A stretch of 24,253 bases of DNA from Bacteroidaceae bacterium (GTDB taxonomy: Bacteria > Bacteroidota > Bacteroidia > Bacteroidales > Bacteroidaceae), in the NCBI GenBank assembly GCA_016302965.1, contig JAEDMP010000035.1, positions 1-24,253 of the forward strand, given 5' to 3'. Position 1 is the first letter of the stretch. Every line of letters begins with the position of its first letter. A program made the translations under genes and the position numbers. The notes under the pieces were generated by a model, which saw nothing but the letters and a program-made list of their open reading frames with translations, did no database searches and was not told the DNA's origin. Positions 7,597-15,242 of this stretch are shown one piece after another.

Positions 7597-8703
7597 TTAT
7601 TCCTGGTTGTCGGGATGCATCATGGGGTAAGTGTATTTCCTCCATTTGCTGATGAGCGCCTCCATGTCGTCGGGCAGATTGCTGGTAAAGTCCATCTGCT
7701 GTCGGGTGGTGGGATGCACGAAGCCGAGAGTGCGGGCGTGGAGTGCCTGCCGGGGACAGAGCTGGAAGGCATTCTGCACAAACTGCCGGTAGCTGGCCGT
7801 GCGCTCGCCTCTCAGAATCTCCATTCCTCCGTAGCGCTCGTCGGCGAAGAGCGGATGCCCCAGTTGTTTCATGTGGGCTCTGATCTGATGGGTGCGTCCT
7901 GTCTCCAGAATACACTCTACGAGAGTCACGTAGCCGAATCGTTCTATCACCCGATAGTGGGTGACGGCCGGTTTGCCGATGTCGCTGTCGGGTTCGAACA
8001 CCGCCATGCGCAAGCGGTCTTTGGGGTCGCGTCCGATGTTGCCTTCGATGCGTCCGCTATCTTCCACGAAGTTGCCCCATACCAGTGCGTTGTAACTGCG
8101 GTGCGTCGTTTTGTTGTAGAACTGGAGTCCCAGTTGGCTCTTGGCCTCGGGAGTCTTGGCTACCACCAGCAGTCCGCTGGTGTCTTTGTCGATACGGTGA
8201 ACCAGTCCCACTTGCGGGTCGTTGGGGTCGTAGGAGGGCAGGTTGCGCAGATGCCAGGCGATGGCGTTGACCAGAGTGCCGTGGAAGTTGCCGCATCCGG
8301 GATGCACCACCATGCCTGCCGGTTTATGGATGACCATCAGCTGGTCGTCCTCGTAAACAACGTCGAGTGGAATCTCCTCTGGCTCGATGGAGGTGTCGAA
8401 ATGGGGACGGTCGAGCATCAGCGTGACGATGTCGCCCGGTCTCACCTTGTAGTTGCTCTTCACCGGTTTCTCGTTCACATGCACAAAACCGGCATCGGCT
8501 GCTTTCTGGATGCGGTTGCGGCTGGAGTGCTGCAGTTTCTCGCACATGAATTTATCCACTCTGACGGGCACTTGTCCACGGTCCACCTCAAAGCGGTAGT
8601 GCTCATAGAGTTGTTGCTGCTCCTCGTCGCCTACATCATCCAGGGTATCGGCATTTGCCATTATCTCTATGGGGTCGAATAATTCTTCTTCCTGTTCTGT
8701 CAT
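7597..8703 (-). CDS. RluA/RluD-family 23S rRNA pseudouridine synthase
   Basis: Converts uridine to pseudouridine in large-subunit rRNA. At 368 residues it has an acidic N-terminal tail of about 40 residues, an S4 RNA-binding domain (about 45-105, including VRVDKFMCEKL and VNEKPVKSNYKVRPGD), then the catalytic domain with HRIDKDTSGLLVVAKT (catalytic D172) and the late motif GRTHQIRAHMKQLGHPL. This architecture matches RluD, but paralogues RluC/RluD are hard to separate without phylogeny. The gene starts 6 bp after the PASTA gene stop, so the two are cotranscribed. Confidence 0.93.
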   Translation of the reverse strand: MTEQEEELFDPIEIMANADTLDDVGDEEQQQLYEHYRFEVDRGQVPVRVDKFMCEKLQHSSRNRIQKAADAGFVHVNEKPVKSNYKVRPGDIVTLMLDRPHFDTSIEPEEIPLDVVYEDDQLMVIHKPAGMVVHPGCGNFHGTLVNAIAWHLRNLPSYDPNDPQVGLVHRIDKDTSGLLVVAKTPEAKSQLGLQFYNKTTHRSYNALVWGNFVEDSGRIEGNIGRDPKDRLRMAVFEPDSDIGKPAVTHYRVIERFGYVTLVECILETGRTHQIRAHMKQLGHPLFADERYGGMEILRGERTASYRQFVQNAFQLCPRQALHARTLGFVHPTTRQQMDFTSNLPDDMEALISKWRKYTYPMMHPDNQE

Positions 8704-8709
8704 GCCTGC

Positions 8710-9393
8710 TTATTCTGCTATATTGACGGTGCTGCCCGGCAGTCCGTCTTCGGGTTCGGTCACTATCTCAAAATCGTCTTGGCTTCCAGGTGTATCTCCT
8801 CCGTCGGCACCCACAAAGTCCAGCTGTTCGTCATCTTCGTATGTTCCGCTACCCACTACCAGTGCGATGGGTACATCGGTGGCTACTTTTTCGCCTGTCG
8901 ACAGGTTTTTGCCTCGGCAGATGATGCCATATATCCAGTCCTTCTCTCCCTCCACATATTTGGGTGAGAGCAGGGTGAATCCCAGGCTTCTCAGTTTGGC
9001 CTCTGCCTCGCGCAAGCTGCTGTTGTCGATGATGTCGGGTATGGCCACCATGGGTGACGAGAGCGAGTTGATGGTTACATACACCGTTCTGCCCGATTTC
9101 ACGTGAGAGCCGCCCACTGGATTTTGCAGCAGGATGCAGTCGGCAGGCAGCGTTTTGTTGCGTCCCGAGTCGCTCACCTCGATGTTTACTCCGTATGAGT
9201 TCATGAGTTTGCGGGCTTCCTCGATGTTCATACCCCTGAAGTTGGGTACCAGTATTGCCTCGCCGTGGTGTGTATAGGCGTTCAGCCCGTATTTCACGCC
9301 CGTGATGAGGGCAATGACTACGAGCGCCATGGCCAGGATATTTACCCAGACCCATCGGCTGAACAGTTTTCTAAAGAAGTCACGAGAAGTCAT
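8710..9393 (-). CDS. Membrane-anchored PASTA-domain protein
   Basis: A 227-residue protein with an N-terminal cytoplasmic tail, one membrane segment (about 13-36) and two PASTA domains facing the periplasm: ILVPNFRGMNIEEARKLM onward and VAIPDIIDNSSLREAEAKL onward. An acidic tail closes the protein. PASTA domains bind peptidoglycan or muropeptides in other proteins; no kinase or transpeptidase domain is attached here. The frame is open to 9414, but the promoter box at 9412-9419 implies the ATG at 9393. As first gene of an operon with ddl it plausibly works in cell-wall synthesis, though its precise role in this phylum is unclear. Confidence 0.9.
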   Translation of the reverse strand: MTSRDFFRKLFSRWVWVNILAMALVVIALITGVKYGLNAYTHHGEAILVPNFRGMNIEEARKLMNSYGVNIEVSDSGRNKTLPADCILLQNPVGGSHVKSGRTVYVTINSLSSPMVAIPDIIDNSSLREAEAKLRSLGFTLLSPKYVEGEKDWIYGIICRGKNLSTGEKVATDVPIALVVGSGTYEDDEQLDFVGADGGDTPGSQDDFEIVTEPEDGLPGSTVNIAE

Positions 9394-9411
9394 TATTCTT
9401 GTTTTTATTTG

Positions 9412-9419
9412 CAAAATTA
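9412..9419 (-). promoter_or_regulatory. Promoter -7 box for the PASTA/synthase/ddl operon
   Basis: Minus-strand TAATTTTG matches TAnnTTTG, 18 bp upstream of the chosen start. A TTTG at 9446-9443 could be the -33 element, with a long 23-bp spacer. The remaining bases to the radC stop at 9528 hold no gene I can see. Confidence 0.6.
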
Positions 9420-9527
9420 GAGATTATTTTTGAGAATAACGACAAAATCCGGAGTTTTTTTTCAATCCTGTAGATTGGATGATTTTCACCGTCCCGTTCG
9501 AATCACTTTCTGAGTGTGGTCGGGTTC

Positions 9528-10217
9528 CTACAGTCTTCCGTTTTCCTGGTAGGAATAGTAGTTGCCATCGGTGACAATCACATGGTCGAGAAAATGGATG
9601 CGCATGATTTTGCAGGCTTCCTGTACACGTTTGGTCAGCCGGTCATCGTCGGCGCTGGGGCGTGTCTGTTGGCTGGGATGGTTGTGGCATAGTGCAACGA
9701 CGGTGGCATTGTTGAGCAGTGCCTCTTTCAGCAGGATGCGTACATCGACTGAGGTCTCGCTGATGCCTCCATGCGAGAGTCGGGTCTTCTTGATTAGTTT
9801 CATCGAGTTGTTCAGGAGCAGCACCCATGCCTCTTCCACGTCAAGGTCCTGCATCGTGAGGTGCATCAGCTCGTAGATGCGTTGGGGAGAGTCGATTCTT
9901 GGGCGTTCCTCCACCTTTTCCCTTCCGCGGCGTTTTCCCAGTTCGCAGGCTGCGAGTATGCTGACGGCCTTGGCCGGCCCCATTCCCTTATAGGCGGTGA
10001 GGCTTTCGAGGTTCATTTTGCCCAGCGTGTTGAGATTGTTGTTGCAGTCGTTCAGGAGCCGTCTCATGAGTGCAACGGCACTCTCTTCGGTATTGCCTGA
10101 ACCGATGAGGATGGCGAGCAGTTCGGCATTGCTCAGCGCTTCGGCACCGAGACGGATGAGTTTCTCCCGGGGACGGTCTTCCTCATCCCATTGGTTGATA
10201 GCCAGTTTGTCGCTCAT
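9528..10217 (-). CDS. radC: RadC-family JAB/MPN protein
   Basis: A 229-residue protein of the family historically named DNA repair protein RadC; a direct repair role has been questioned and the function remains uncertain. The N-terminal half has a UPF0758-type helix-hairpin-helix region (YKGMGPAKA, about 76-84). The C-terminal JAMM/MPN+ domain has the metal motif CHNHPSQQTRPSADD, with H178, H180 and D191; the usual HNHPSG has Gln for Gly. Most copies of this metal site are expected to bind zinc. The gene lies directly downstream of the glycosyltransferase gene, separated only by the 14-bp repeat array that copies its own start region three times. Confidence 0.92.
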   Translation of the reverse strand: MSDKLAINQWDEEDRPREKLIRLGAEALSNAELLAILIGSGNTEESAVALMRRLLNDCNNNLNTLGKMNLESLTAYKGMGPAKAVSILAACELGKRRGREKVEERPRIDSPQRIYELMHLTMQDLDVEEAWVLLLNNSMKLIKKTRLSHGGISETSVDVRILLKEALLNNATVVALCHNHPSQQTRPSADDDRLTKRVQEACKIMRIHFLDHVIVTDGNYYSYQENGRL

Positions 10218-10259
10218 TTTTTATCGCTCATTTCTTATCGCTCATTTTTTATCGCTCAT
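10215..10259 (-). repeat. 14-bp tandem array forming three MSDKK micro-ORFs coupled to radC
   Basis: On the minus strand the unit ATGAGCGATAAAAA is repeated with a 14-bp period from 10259; the second copy reads ATGAGCGATAAGAA and the fourth is the real radC start (ATGAGCGACAAA). Because 14 is not a multiple of three, each non-final copy reads ATG AGC GAT AAR AAA TGA, i.e. MSDKK then stop, with that TGA overlapping the next ATG. Micro-ORFs lie at 10242-10259, 10228-10245 and 10214-10231. The first ATG likewise overlaps the glycosyltransferase stop (TGA 10256-10258). The chain is glycosyltransferase, MSDKK, MSDKK, MSDKK, RadC. Confidence 0.95.
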
Positions 10260-11302
10260 TTGTAGAAAGTCTTCTCAAACGCCTGGAACTCGTCTTTTCC
10301 CCTTACGCAACGTCTCCACCAGGCCTGCAGGAACCCCAGTCCGTAGCCGGTCAGCTGTACGAAGGCTGCACCGATAGAGATGAATCCGATGGGCATACTC
10401 TTGTTCTGCCAGGCAGAGTCGGCGAGGATGAGCAGCGAGTAGAGGATGATGGGTGCCAGGGCTGCCAGCACCACCCCATACCAGCAGTAGAAATCGGCGG
10501 GGTTGCCATAGACCATCATCACCCGGCCTGTGCAGGCGATGAGGAACAGCAGAATCACTCCCACGGTGAAGACCATGGGCAGCAGATGCACGAGTTTGAG
10601 CGATTCGGGGTATTTCTTGTAGAGGTTGATGCGTGCGATGCCACTGTTGTATACCTGTCTGAAAAACTTGCGCATGTCCGTCCGGCGTTTGTGCCAAACC
10701 CATGCTTCGGGAAACAGGCGGCATCGGCATCCGGCCTTGAAGATACGGATGGAGAAATCGATATCTTCGCCGAAGCGCATCTTGGAAAAACCGTTGAGCT
10801 TCAGGTAGACATCCCTGCGGATGCCCATGTTGAAGGAGCGGGGATAGAACTTGTCCAGTTTCTTCTTGCCACCCCGGATGCCTCCGGTGGTGAAGAAGCT
10901 GGTCATGGAGTAGCTGATGGCCTTCTGTGTGTCGGTAAACGAGTCGTGTGCCCGGTCGGGACCGCCGAAAGCGTCAGCCGGTTCGCGTTGCAATTCCTCT
11001 TCGATGGCGGCGAGATAGCCTTCGGGCACCACCACGTCCGAGTCCAGCACGATAAGATATTCACCCCGGGCCCGTTCTGCGCCGTAGTTGCGGCTCATGC
11101 CGGGTCCGGAGTTGGGTTTCATGAAATACTTCAAGTCCAGTTGCCCCTCATATTTTTTGCAGACATCGGCGCAGGTCACCTGCGAACCGTCTTCTACAAT
11201 AATCACTTCGAAGTCTTTCATCTGCTGATGGCAGAGGCTTTCCAGCAACTCGTCCACCTCGTCGGGACGGTTGAATACGGGGACAATGATTGAATATTTC
11301 AC
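10256..11302 (-). CDS. Family 2 glycosyltransferase with C-terminal membrane segments
   Basis: A 348-residue inner-membrane GT-A glycosyltransferase, probably building a cell-surface glycan. The N-terminus MKYSIIVPVFNRPDE is typical of GT2. The nucleotide-sugar site includes VEDGS (about 36-40) and the DSD metal motif at 87-89. Downstream GEDIDFSIRIF is the usual catalytic ED block, followed by RQVYNSGIARINLYKKYPES. Two to three hydrophobic segments follow after about residue 240. The start is GTG at 11302; no in-frame ATG lies between it and an upstream TAA. It follows efp by 40 bp and its stop overlaps the first ATG of the radC repeat array. The sugar and acceptor are unknown. Confidence 0.9.
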   Translation of the reverse strand: MKYSIIVPVFNRPDEVDELLESLCHQQMKDFEVIIVEDGSQVTCADVCKKYEGQLDLKYFMKPNSGPGMSRNYGAERARGEYLIVLDSDVVVPEGYLAAIEEELQREPADAFGGPDRAHDSFTDTQKAISYSMTSFFTTGGIRGGKKKLDKFYPRSFNMGIRRDVYLKLNGFSKMRFGEDIDFSIRIFKAGCRCRLFPEAWVWHKRRTDMRKFFRQVYNSGIARINLYKKYPESLKLVHLLPMVFTVGVILLFLIACTGRVMMVYGNPADFYCWYGVVLAALAPIILYSLLILADSAWQNKSMPIGFISIGAAFVQLTGYGLGFLQAWWRRCVRGKDEFQAFEKTFYK

Positions 11303-11342
11303 GTGCGTTCCTAATTATGTTCAGTATCAGGTGGAGCGGGTA

Positions 11343-11909
11343 TTACTCCTTCATGCGCTGCAGATAGCTGCCGTCGCGGGTGTCAACCTGGATGAGGTCG
11401 CCTTCGTTGATGAAGAGGGGTACACGAATCTCTACACCAGTCTCAAGGGTGGCGGGCTTGGTGGCATTGGTGGCGGTGTCGCCCTTGATGCCGGGCTCGC
11501 TGTGGGTCACGCGGAGAGTGGTCTTTACGGGCATTTCAGCATAGAGGATGGTGCCATCGGTGGTGTCGGTCACCACTTCCACGATGTCGCTCTCCTTCAT
11601 GTACTCGTGGCCAATCACGAGGTCGTTGGCGATGGGAATCTGCTCAAAGGTCTCCTGGTTCATGAAGATGCGTCCCGTGGGGTCTTCGTAGAGATACTGG
11701 TAGGGGCGGCGTTCAATCACCACATCCTCCAGTTTGAAGCCTACCTGGAAGGTGCGGTCGAGCACGCGTCCGTCGGTCACGTTCTTCAGTTTGGTGTTCA
11801 TCACCGTGTTGCCTTTTCCGGGCTTGCGGTGCTGGAAATCGATACAAACCCAAATGCCTCCGTCCATTCTGATGGCGGTGCCTTTCTTAATGTCTTGTGA
11901 ATTAATCAT
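11343..11909 (-). CDS. efp: Translation elongation factor P
   Basis: Relieves ribosome stalling at polyproline. At 188 residues it has the standard three beta-barrel domains. The N-terminal loop HRKPGKGNTVMNTKLKN carries K32 at the tip, equivalent to the modified lysine of E. coli EF-P. The C-terminal segment (ETGVEIRVPLFINEGDLIQVDTRDGSYLQRM) is the conserved EF-P signature. No modification enzyme gene is seen in the window. It is transcribed divergently from rpmH, an arrangement I associate with Bacteroidota, and has a good -7 box. Confidence 0.97.
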   Translation of the reverse strand: MINSQDIKKGTAIRMDGGIWVCIDFQHRKPGKGNTVMNTKLKNVTDGRVLDRTFQVGFKLEDVVIERRPYQYLYEDPTGRIFMNQETFEQIPIANDLVIGHEYMKESDIVEVVTDTTDGTILYAEMPVKTTLRVTHSEPGIKGDTATNATKPATLETGVEIRVPLFINEGDLIQVDTRDGSYLQRMKE

Positions 11910-11954
11910 ATAACTTTTATCTTGATTTTATGTGAAAATCTTCTTTTTCGGGTG

Positions 11955-11962
11955 CAAAGTTA
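11955..11962 (-). promoter_or_regulatory. Promoter -7 box for efp
   Basis: Minus-strand TAACTTTG matches TAnnTTTG, 45 bp upstream of the efp ATG. The flanking sequence is A/T-rich; no exact -33 TTTG at 19-21 bp. Confidence 0.6.
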
Positions 11963-12011
11963 CGCTTTTTTTTGAAAAAAACATAAAAGTTAGTGCTAAA
12001 AATAGTATAAC

Positions 12012-12044
12012 TTTTGGTTGTTTGGAAATAAATGTGTACTTTTG
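12012..12044 (+). promoter_or_regulatory. Promoter for rpmH (-33 and -7)
   Basis: TTTTG at 12012-12016, a 20-bp spacer, then TACTTTTG at 12037-12044 fits the Bacteroidota consensus closely. Transcription would begin near 12050, leaving a leader of about 40 nt that is A/T-rich and has no Shine-Dalgarno. Confidence 0.75.
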
Positions 12045-12088
12045 CAACCCAAAAGCGTGGAATTATAACATAAAATCGATTAAATAAG

Positions 12089-12244
12089 ATGAAAAGAACA
12101 TTTCAGCCGCACAACAGAAGAAGAGTGAACAAGCACGGCTTCCGTGAGAGAATGGCAACCAAGAACGGCCGTCGAGTATTGGCTTCTCGTCGCGCCAAGG
12201 GCCGCAAGAAGTTGACAGTATCCGACGAGCATCACGGAAAGTAA
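12089..12244 (+). CDS. rpmH: 50S ribosomal protein L34
   Basis: A 51-residue basic ribosomal protein. The sequence opens MKRTFQPHNRRRVNKHGFRE and continues with RMATKNGRRVLASRRAKGRK, the invariant L34 core, with a short acidic/His tail (DEHHGK). It is too short for a 60-residue cutoff and was found by reading the frame after the rpmH promoter. It is monocistronic, with a promoter 45 bp upstream and a strong terminator about 40 bp after its stop. dnaA, its neighbour in many bacteria, is absent; efp diverges instead. Confidence 0.98.
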   Translation: MKRTFQPHNRRRVNKHGFRERMATKNGRRVLASRRAKGRKKLTVSDEHHGK

Positions 12245-12283
12245 CAATCCGTAGCTCTCTTTTTTACTGTAAGAGAAAAAGCA

Positions 12284-12321
12284 AGGAGATGGAGTATCAA
12301 ACACTTCATCTCCTCTTTTTT
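12284..12321 (+). terminator. Rho-independent terminator of rpmH
   Basis: An 11-bp stem, ggagatggagt (12285-12295) with acttcatctcc (12303-12313) containing one G-T pair, with a 7-nt loop, extended by an A-T pair (12284/12314), then ctttttttg. A smaller tctctt/aagaga inverted repeat (12256-12276) lies just upstream. The remaining bases to 12460 hold nothing I recognise. Confidence 0.85.
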
Positions 12322-12462
12322 TGCCTTTTTGCCATGAGTGGTTTGCCTTTCCAATGTGCGCGCGTATATATAATAAGGTGATGACATCGCCAATGCCCGT
12401 TAGCTGCTGGGTGGTTTCCAACGCGATTGTGAGGTGTCAACCTAAAATTTATGGCCGTTTTA

Positions 12463-12494
12463 TTTGGTGCTTCGCCCGATAATCTGTAAATTTG
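12463..12494 (+). promoter_or_regulatory. Promoter of the Fe-S factor / LpxH / Tat operon
   Basis: TTTG at 12463-12466, a 20-bp spacer, then TAAATTTG at 12487-12494: a textbook Bacteroidota promoter. It predicts a leader of only about 15 nt before the ATG at 12515. Confidence 0.75.
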
Positions 12495-12514
12495 CAGCAA
12501 ATAGTTGAAACATC

Positions 12515-12838
12515 ATGATGACAGCAGAAGAAAAAACCAAGATAGAAGAGCGCATTGTGGATGTGCTCCGCACCGTTTATGACCCTGAAATACCCGTCAA
12601 TATCTATGACCTGGGACTCATCTATAAGGTGGATGTCAAGGAGACAGGAGAGGTGGATATCGACATGACCTTCACCTCGCCCACCTGTCCGGCAGCCGAT
12701 TTCATCCTTGAGGATGTGCGGCAGAAGGTGGAGACCGTCGAAGGGGTGAAGGCTTCGAACATCAATTTTGTGATGGAGCCCATCTGGGATCAGAGTATGA
12801 TGTCGGAAGAGGCCCGGGTAGAACTCGGACTCGACTGA
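12515..12838 (+). CDS. MIP18/DUF59-family Fe-S cluster assembly factor (SufT-like)
   Basis: A 107-residue single-domain cytoplasmic protein of the MIP18 family, whose SufT and PaaD-type members take part in Fe-S cluster maturation. Family features are the block YDPEIPVNIYDLGLIYKVDV (22-41), TFTSPTCPAADFI with the conserved C58, and a C-terminal EPIWDQSMMSEEARVELGL signature. Either ATG 12515 or the next codon 12518 could be the start; both are directly adjacent. It is the first gene of the operon that, two genes later, encodes eight predicted [4Fe-4S] clusters, so a role in loading them is an attractive but unproven inference. Confidence 0.88.
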   Translation: MMTAEEKTKIEERIVDVLRTVYDPEIPVNIYDLGLIYKVDVKETGEVDIDMTFTSPTCPAADFILEDVRQKVETVEGVKASNINFVMEPIWDQSMMSEEARVELGLD

Positions 12839-12862
12839 AAACCTACGAAACAGTGACGCGCA

Positions 12863-13627
12863 ATGAAGAATGTATATTTCCTTTCCGACGCCCATCTCGG
12901 TTCATGGGCCATCGACCATAGCCGCATGCACGAGCGCCGTTTGGTGCGCTTTCTCGACAGCATCAAGCATAAGGCGGCTGCCGTTTATCTTTTGGGCGAC
13001 ATGTTCGATTTCTGGTATGAATACAAATATGTGGTGCCAAGAGGTTACAGCCGCTTTCTCGGCAAACTCTCCGAACTGACTGATAATGGGGTGGAGGTGC
13101 ATTTCTTCATCGGCAACCATGACATCTGGGCCTATGACTATCTGGAGAAGGAATGTGGTGTCATTCTCCACAAACAGCCTCTTACCACCGAAATCTATGG
13201 CAAGATTTTCTTTCTTGACCATGGCGATGGGCTGGGCGACCCTGACCGCAAGTTCCAGTTCATCCGCAGCGTCTTCCGCAACCGCCTGTGCCAGGTGCTT
13301 TTCTCCTCAATCCATCCTCGCTGGGGGATGTGGTTCGGTCTCACCTGGGCGAAGCACAGCCGCATGAAGCGCCGCAACGGTGAGGAACCGCCCTATATGG
13401 GAGAGCACAAGGAACCGCTGGTGCTCTTCACCAAACAGTATATCAAGACCCATGAGAATGTGGACTATTTCATCTATGGCCACCGTCATATCGAACTCGA
13501 CCTCCAGCTCTCCAAGAAGGTGCGGATGATGATTCTCGGCGACTGGATTACGCAGTTCACCTACGTGGTGTATGATGGCGAGCACATCTTCATGGAGGAG
13601 TATATCGAGGGCGAGTCGCAACCATAG
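12863..13627 (+). CDS. lpxH: UDP-2,3-diacylglucosamine diphosphatase (LpxH-type metallophosphoesterase)
   Basis: Cleaves UDP-2,3-diacylglucosamine to lipid X and UMP in lipid A synthesis, at the inner face of the cytoplasmic membrane. At 254 residues it has the calcineurin-like metal ligands in order: SDAHLG (D9, H11), GDMFDFW (D46), IGNHDIW (N85, H86), DHGDG (H120) and YGHRH (H207, H209). LpxH and its paralogue in this phylum differ little in motif, so the exact member is slightly uncertain. It follows the Fe-S factor gene by 24 bp. The polyferredoxin gene begins 50 bp downstream. Confidence 0.88.
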   Translation: MKNVYFLSDAHLGSWAIDHSRMHERRLVRFLDSIKHKAAAVYLLGDMFDFWYEYKYVVPRGYSRFLGKLSELTDNGVEVHFFIGNHDIWAYDYLEKECGVILHKQPLTTEIYGKIFFLDHGDGLGDPDRKFQFIRSVFRNRLCQVLFSSIHPRWGMWFGLTWAKHSRMKRRNGEEPPYMGEHKEPLVLFTKQYIKTHENVDYFIYGHRHIELDLQLSKKVRMMILGDWITQFTYVVYDGEHIFMEEYIEGESQP

Positions 13628-13677
13628 CGACTTTGCAACCCTGTATACCGCAAGAAACCTATTTTATTTATCCAATC

Positions 13678-15198
13678 ATGATGCTGAGAAGAATCCGACT
13701 GGCTCTTGCCGCCTTTTTCTTTGTGGGAGTGACCCTCCTGCTGCTCGACTTCACCGGGTGGGCCCACCACTGGTTGGCATGGATGGCGCAGATACAGTTT
13801 CTGCCCGCTGTGCTCGCTCTGAACGTGGTTGTCGTTGTGACCCTGCTGTTGCTGACCCTCATCTTCGGTCGTATATACTGCTCCGTCATCTGTCCGTTGG
13901 GCGTGATGCAGGACATCATGGCCTGGATTGGCAGAAAGGTTGGTCGCAAGAAACTGCCCTATTCCTATTCGCCCGAAAAGCGCTGGCTCCGGTGGGGCGT
14001 GCTGGGGGTGTTTGTCGCCCTGCTGCTGAGCGGGCTGACGGCCATGGCCAGTCTGATAGCCCCTTACAGTTCCTATGGTCGCATTGCTGCCCATCTGCTG
14101 GCACCCATCTACCGCTGGTGCAACAACGGGTTGGCCCTGCTGGCCGAACGGGCCGAAAGCTATGCCTTCTACGAGACTGACGTCTGGCTCAAGTCGATGC
14201 CTACGTTGCTCATAGCCCTCGCCACCTTCCTCCTGCTCTTTGTGCTGGCATGGCGGGGCGGGCGCAGCTATTGCAACACCATCTGTCCCGTAGGCACCCT
14301 GCTCGGTTTCCTCTCACGCTATTCACTCTTCAAAGTCAGGATTGACGAGAGCAAGTGTAACCGCTGTGGTCTCTGCGGCAAAAAATGCAAGGCTTCGTGT
14401 ATCGACAGTCCTCACCATGCCATCGACTATAGCCGCTGTGTGGCCTGTATGAACTGTATTGGCCACTGCAAGCATGGGGCCATCTCCCTGAAATATGGCT
14501 GGAGCCCATCTGCCCACAGGCCTGATAGGCCATCTGCAGCCACCTCGTCACCTGACGATGCCGCCCCTGACAAGGGTCGCCGTTCCTTCCTCACAGCCAC
14601 GGCACTGATAGCCACAACGGCCACCATCGATGCACAGCAGAAGAAGGTGGATGGTGGATTGGCTGTCGTCGAGGACAAGGTGGCTCCCCATCGTTCCATG
14701 CCCATCCTTCCGCCCGGAGCCTTCAGTGCCCGGCATTTTGCCCAGCATTGCACGGCCTGTCAGCTGTGTGTCTCGGCCTGTCCCAATGGTGTGCTGCGTC
14801 CCAGCAGTGACCTGGCGCGGCTGATGCAGCCCGAGGCATCTTATGAGCGGGGCTACTGTCGTCCCGAGTGTACCCGCTGTGCCGATGTGTGTCCTACGGA
14901 TGCCATCCGTCCCATTACCCGTGAAGAGAAATCGTCCACCCGTATCGGTCATGCCATTTGGGTGCGGAAAAACTGCATACCCTTGACTGACGGGGTGGCC
15001 TGCGGCAACTGCGCCCGCCATTGTCCGACGGGAGCCATCCAGATGGTGCCCAGTGATGCCGCCGACGAGCATTCGATGAGGATACCCGTTGTCAACACCG
15101 AGCGTTGCATCGGTTGCGGTGCCTGCGAGAACCTCTGTCCTGCGCGCCCCTTCAGTGCCATCTATGTGGAAGGGCATGAGCGCCAGAGCACCTATTAA
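13678..15198 (+). CDS. NapH-NapG-like fusion: membrane polyferredoxin with an internal twin-arginine segment
   Basis: A 506-residue inner-membrane electron-transfer protein. Part one resembles NapH: four membrane segments (about 6-25, 42-63, 106-128, 175-192), two CxxxCP motifs (C68/C72, C199/C203), then two [4Fe-4S] motifs (C227/230/233/237 and C254/257/260/264). After a linker of about 35 residues comes GRRSFLTATALIATTATIDA (300-319), a Tat-like RRxFL followed by a mildly hydrophobic stretch and a possible cleavage site. Part two resembles NapG, with four more clusters (C358/361/364/368; C394/398/401/405; C433/442/445/449; C477/480/483/487). The start is ATG 13678; an upstream TTG at 13633 is rejected. 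The reductase, tatA and tatC follow. The electron donor is presumably quinol, by analogy with NapH. Confidence 0.85.
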   Translation: MMLRRIRLALAAFFFVGVTLLLLDFTGWAHHWLAWMAQIQFLPAVLALNVVVVVTLLLLTLIFGRIYCSVICPLGVMQDIMAWIGRKVGRKKLPYSYSPEKRWLRWGVLGVFVALLLSGLTAMASLIAPYSSYGRIAAHLLAPIYRWCNNGLALLAERAESYAFYETDVWLKSMPTLLIALATFLLLFVLAWRGGRSYCNTICPVGTLLGFLSRYSLFKVRIDESKCNRCGLCGKKCKASCIDSPHHAIDYSRCVACMNCIGHCKHGAISLKYGWSPSAHRPDRPSAATSSPDDAAPDKGRRSFLTATALIATTATIDAQQKKVDGGLAVVEDKVAPHRSMPILPPGAFSARHFAQHCTACQLCVSACPNGVLRPSSDLARLMQPEASYERGYCRPECTRCADVCPTDAIRPITREEKSSTRIGHAIWVRKNCIPLTDGVACGNCARHCPTGAIQMVPSDAADEHSMRIPVVNTERCIGCGACENLCPARPFSAIYVEGHERQSTY

Positions 15199-15242
15199 AA
15201 GTCAAATCACTTTTCATCATCCATCTAATCATCGATTGAATC

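Noticed and set aside
7579..8682. Plus-strand 367-codon open frame opposite the pseudouridine synthase gene
   Set aside because: Mirror of a well-identified gene; no family resemblance.
9490..9527. tRNA-like GTTCGAATC sequence near the radC stop
   Set aside because: The flanking bases do not form a T-stem and no anticodon or D arm can be drawn upstream on either strand.
12323..12460. Possible RNA gene between rpmH terminator and the next promoter
   Set aside because: Only a weak 5-7 bp imperfect hairpin is present; no known RNA family or promoter is recognisable.
13633..13677. Upstream TTG start for the polyferredoxin
   Set aside because: It would add 15 residues before a normal membrane-protein N-terminus; the double ATG at 13678 is the simpler start.
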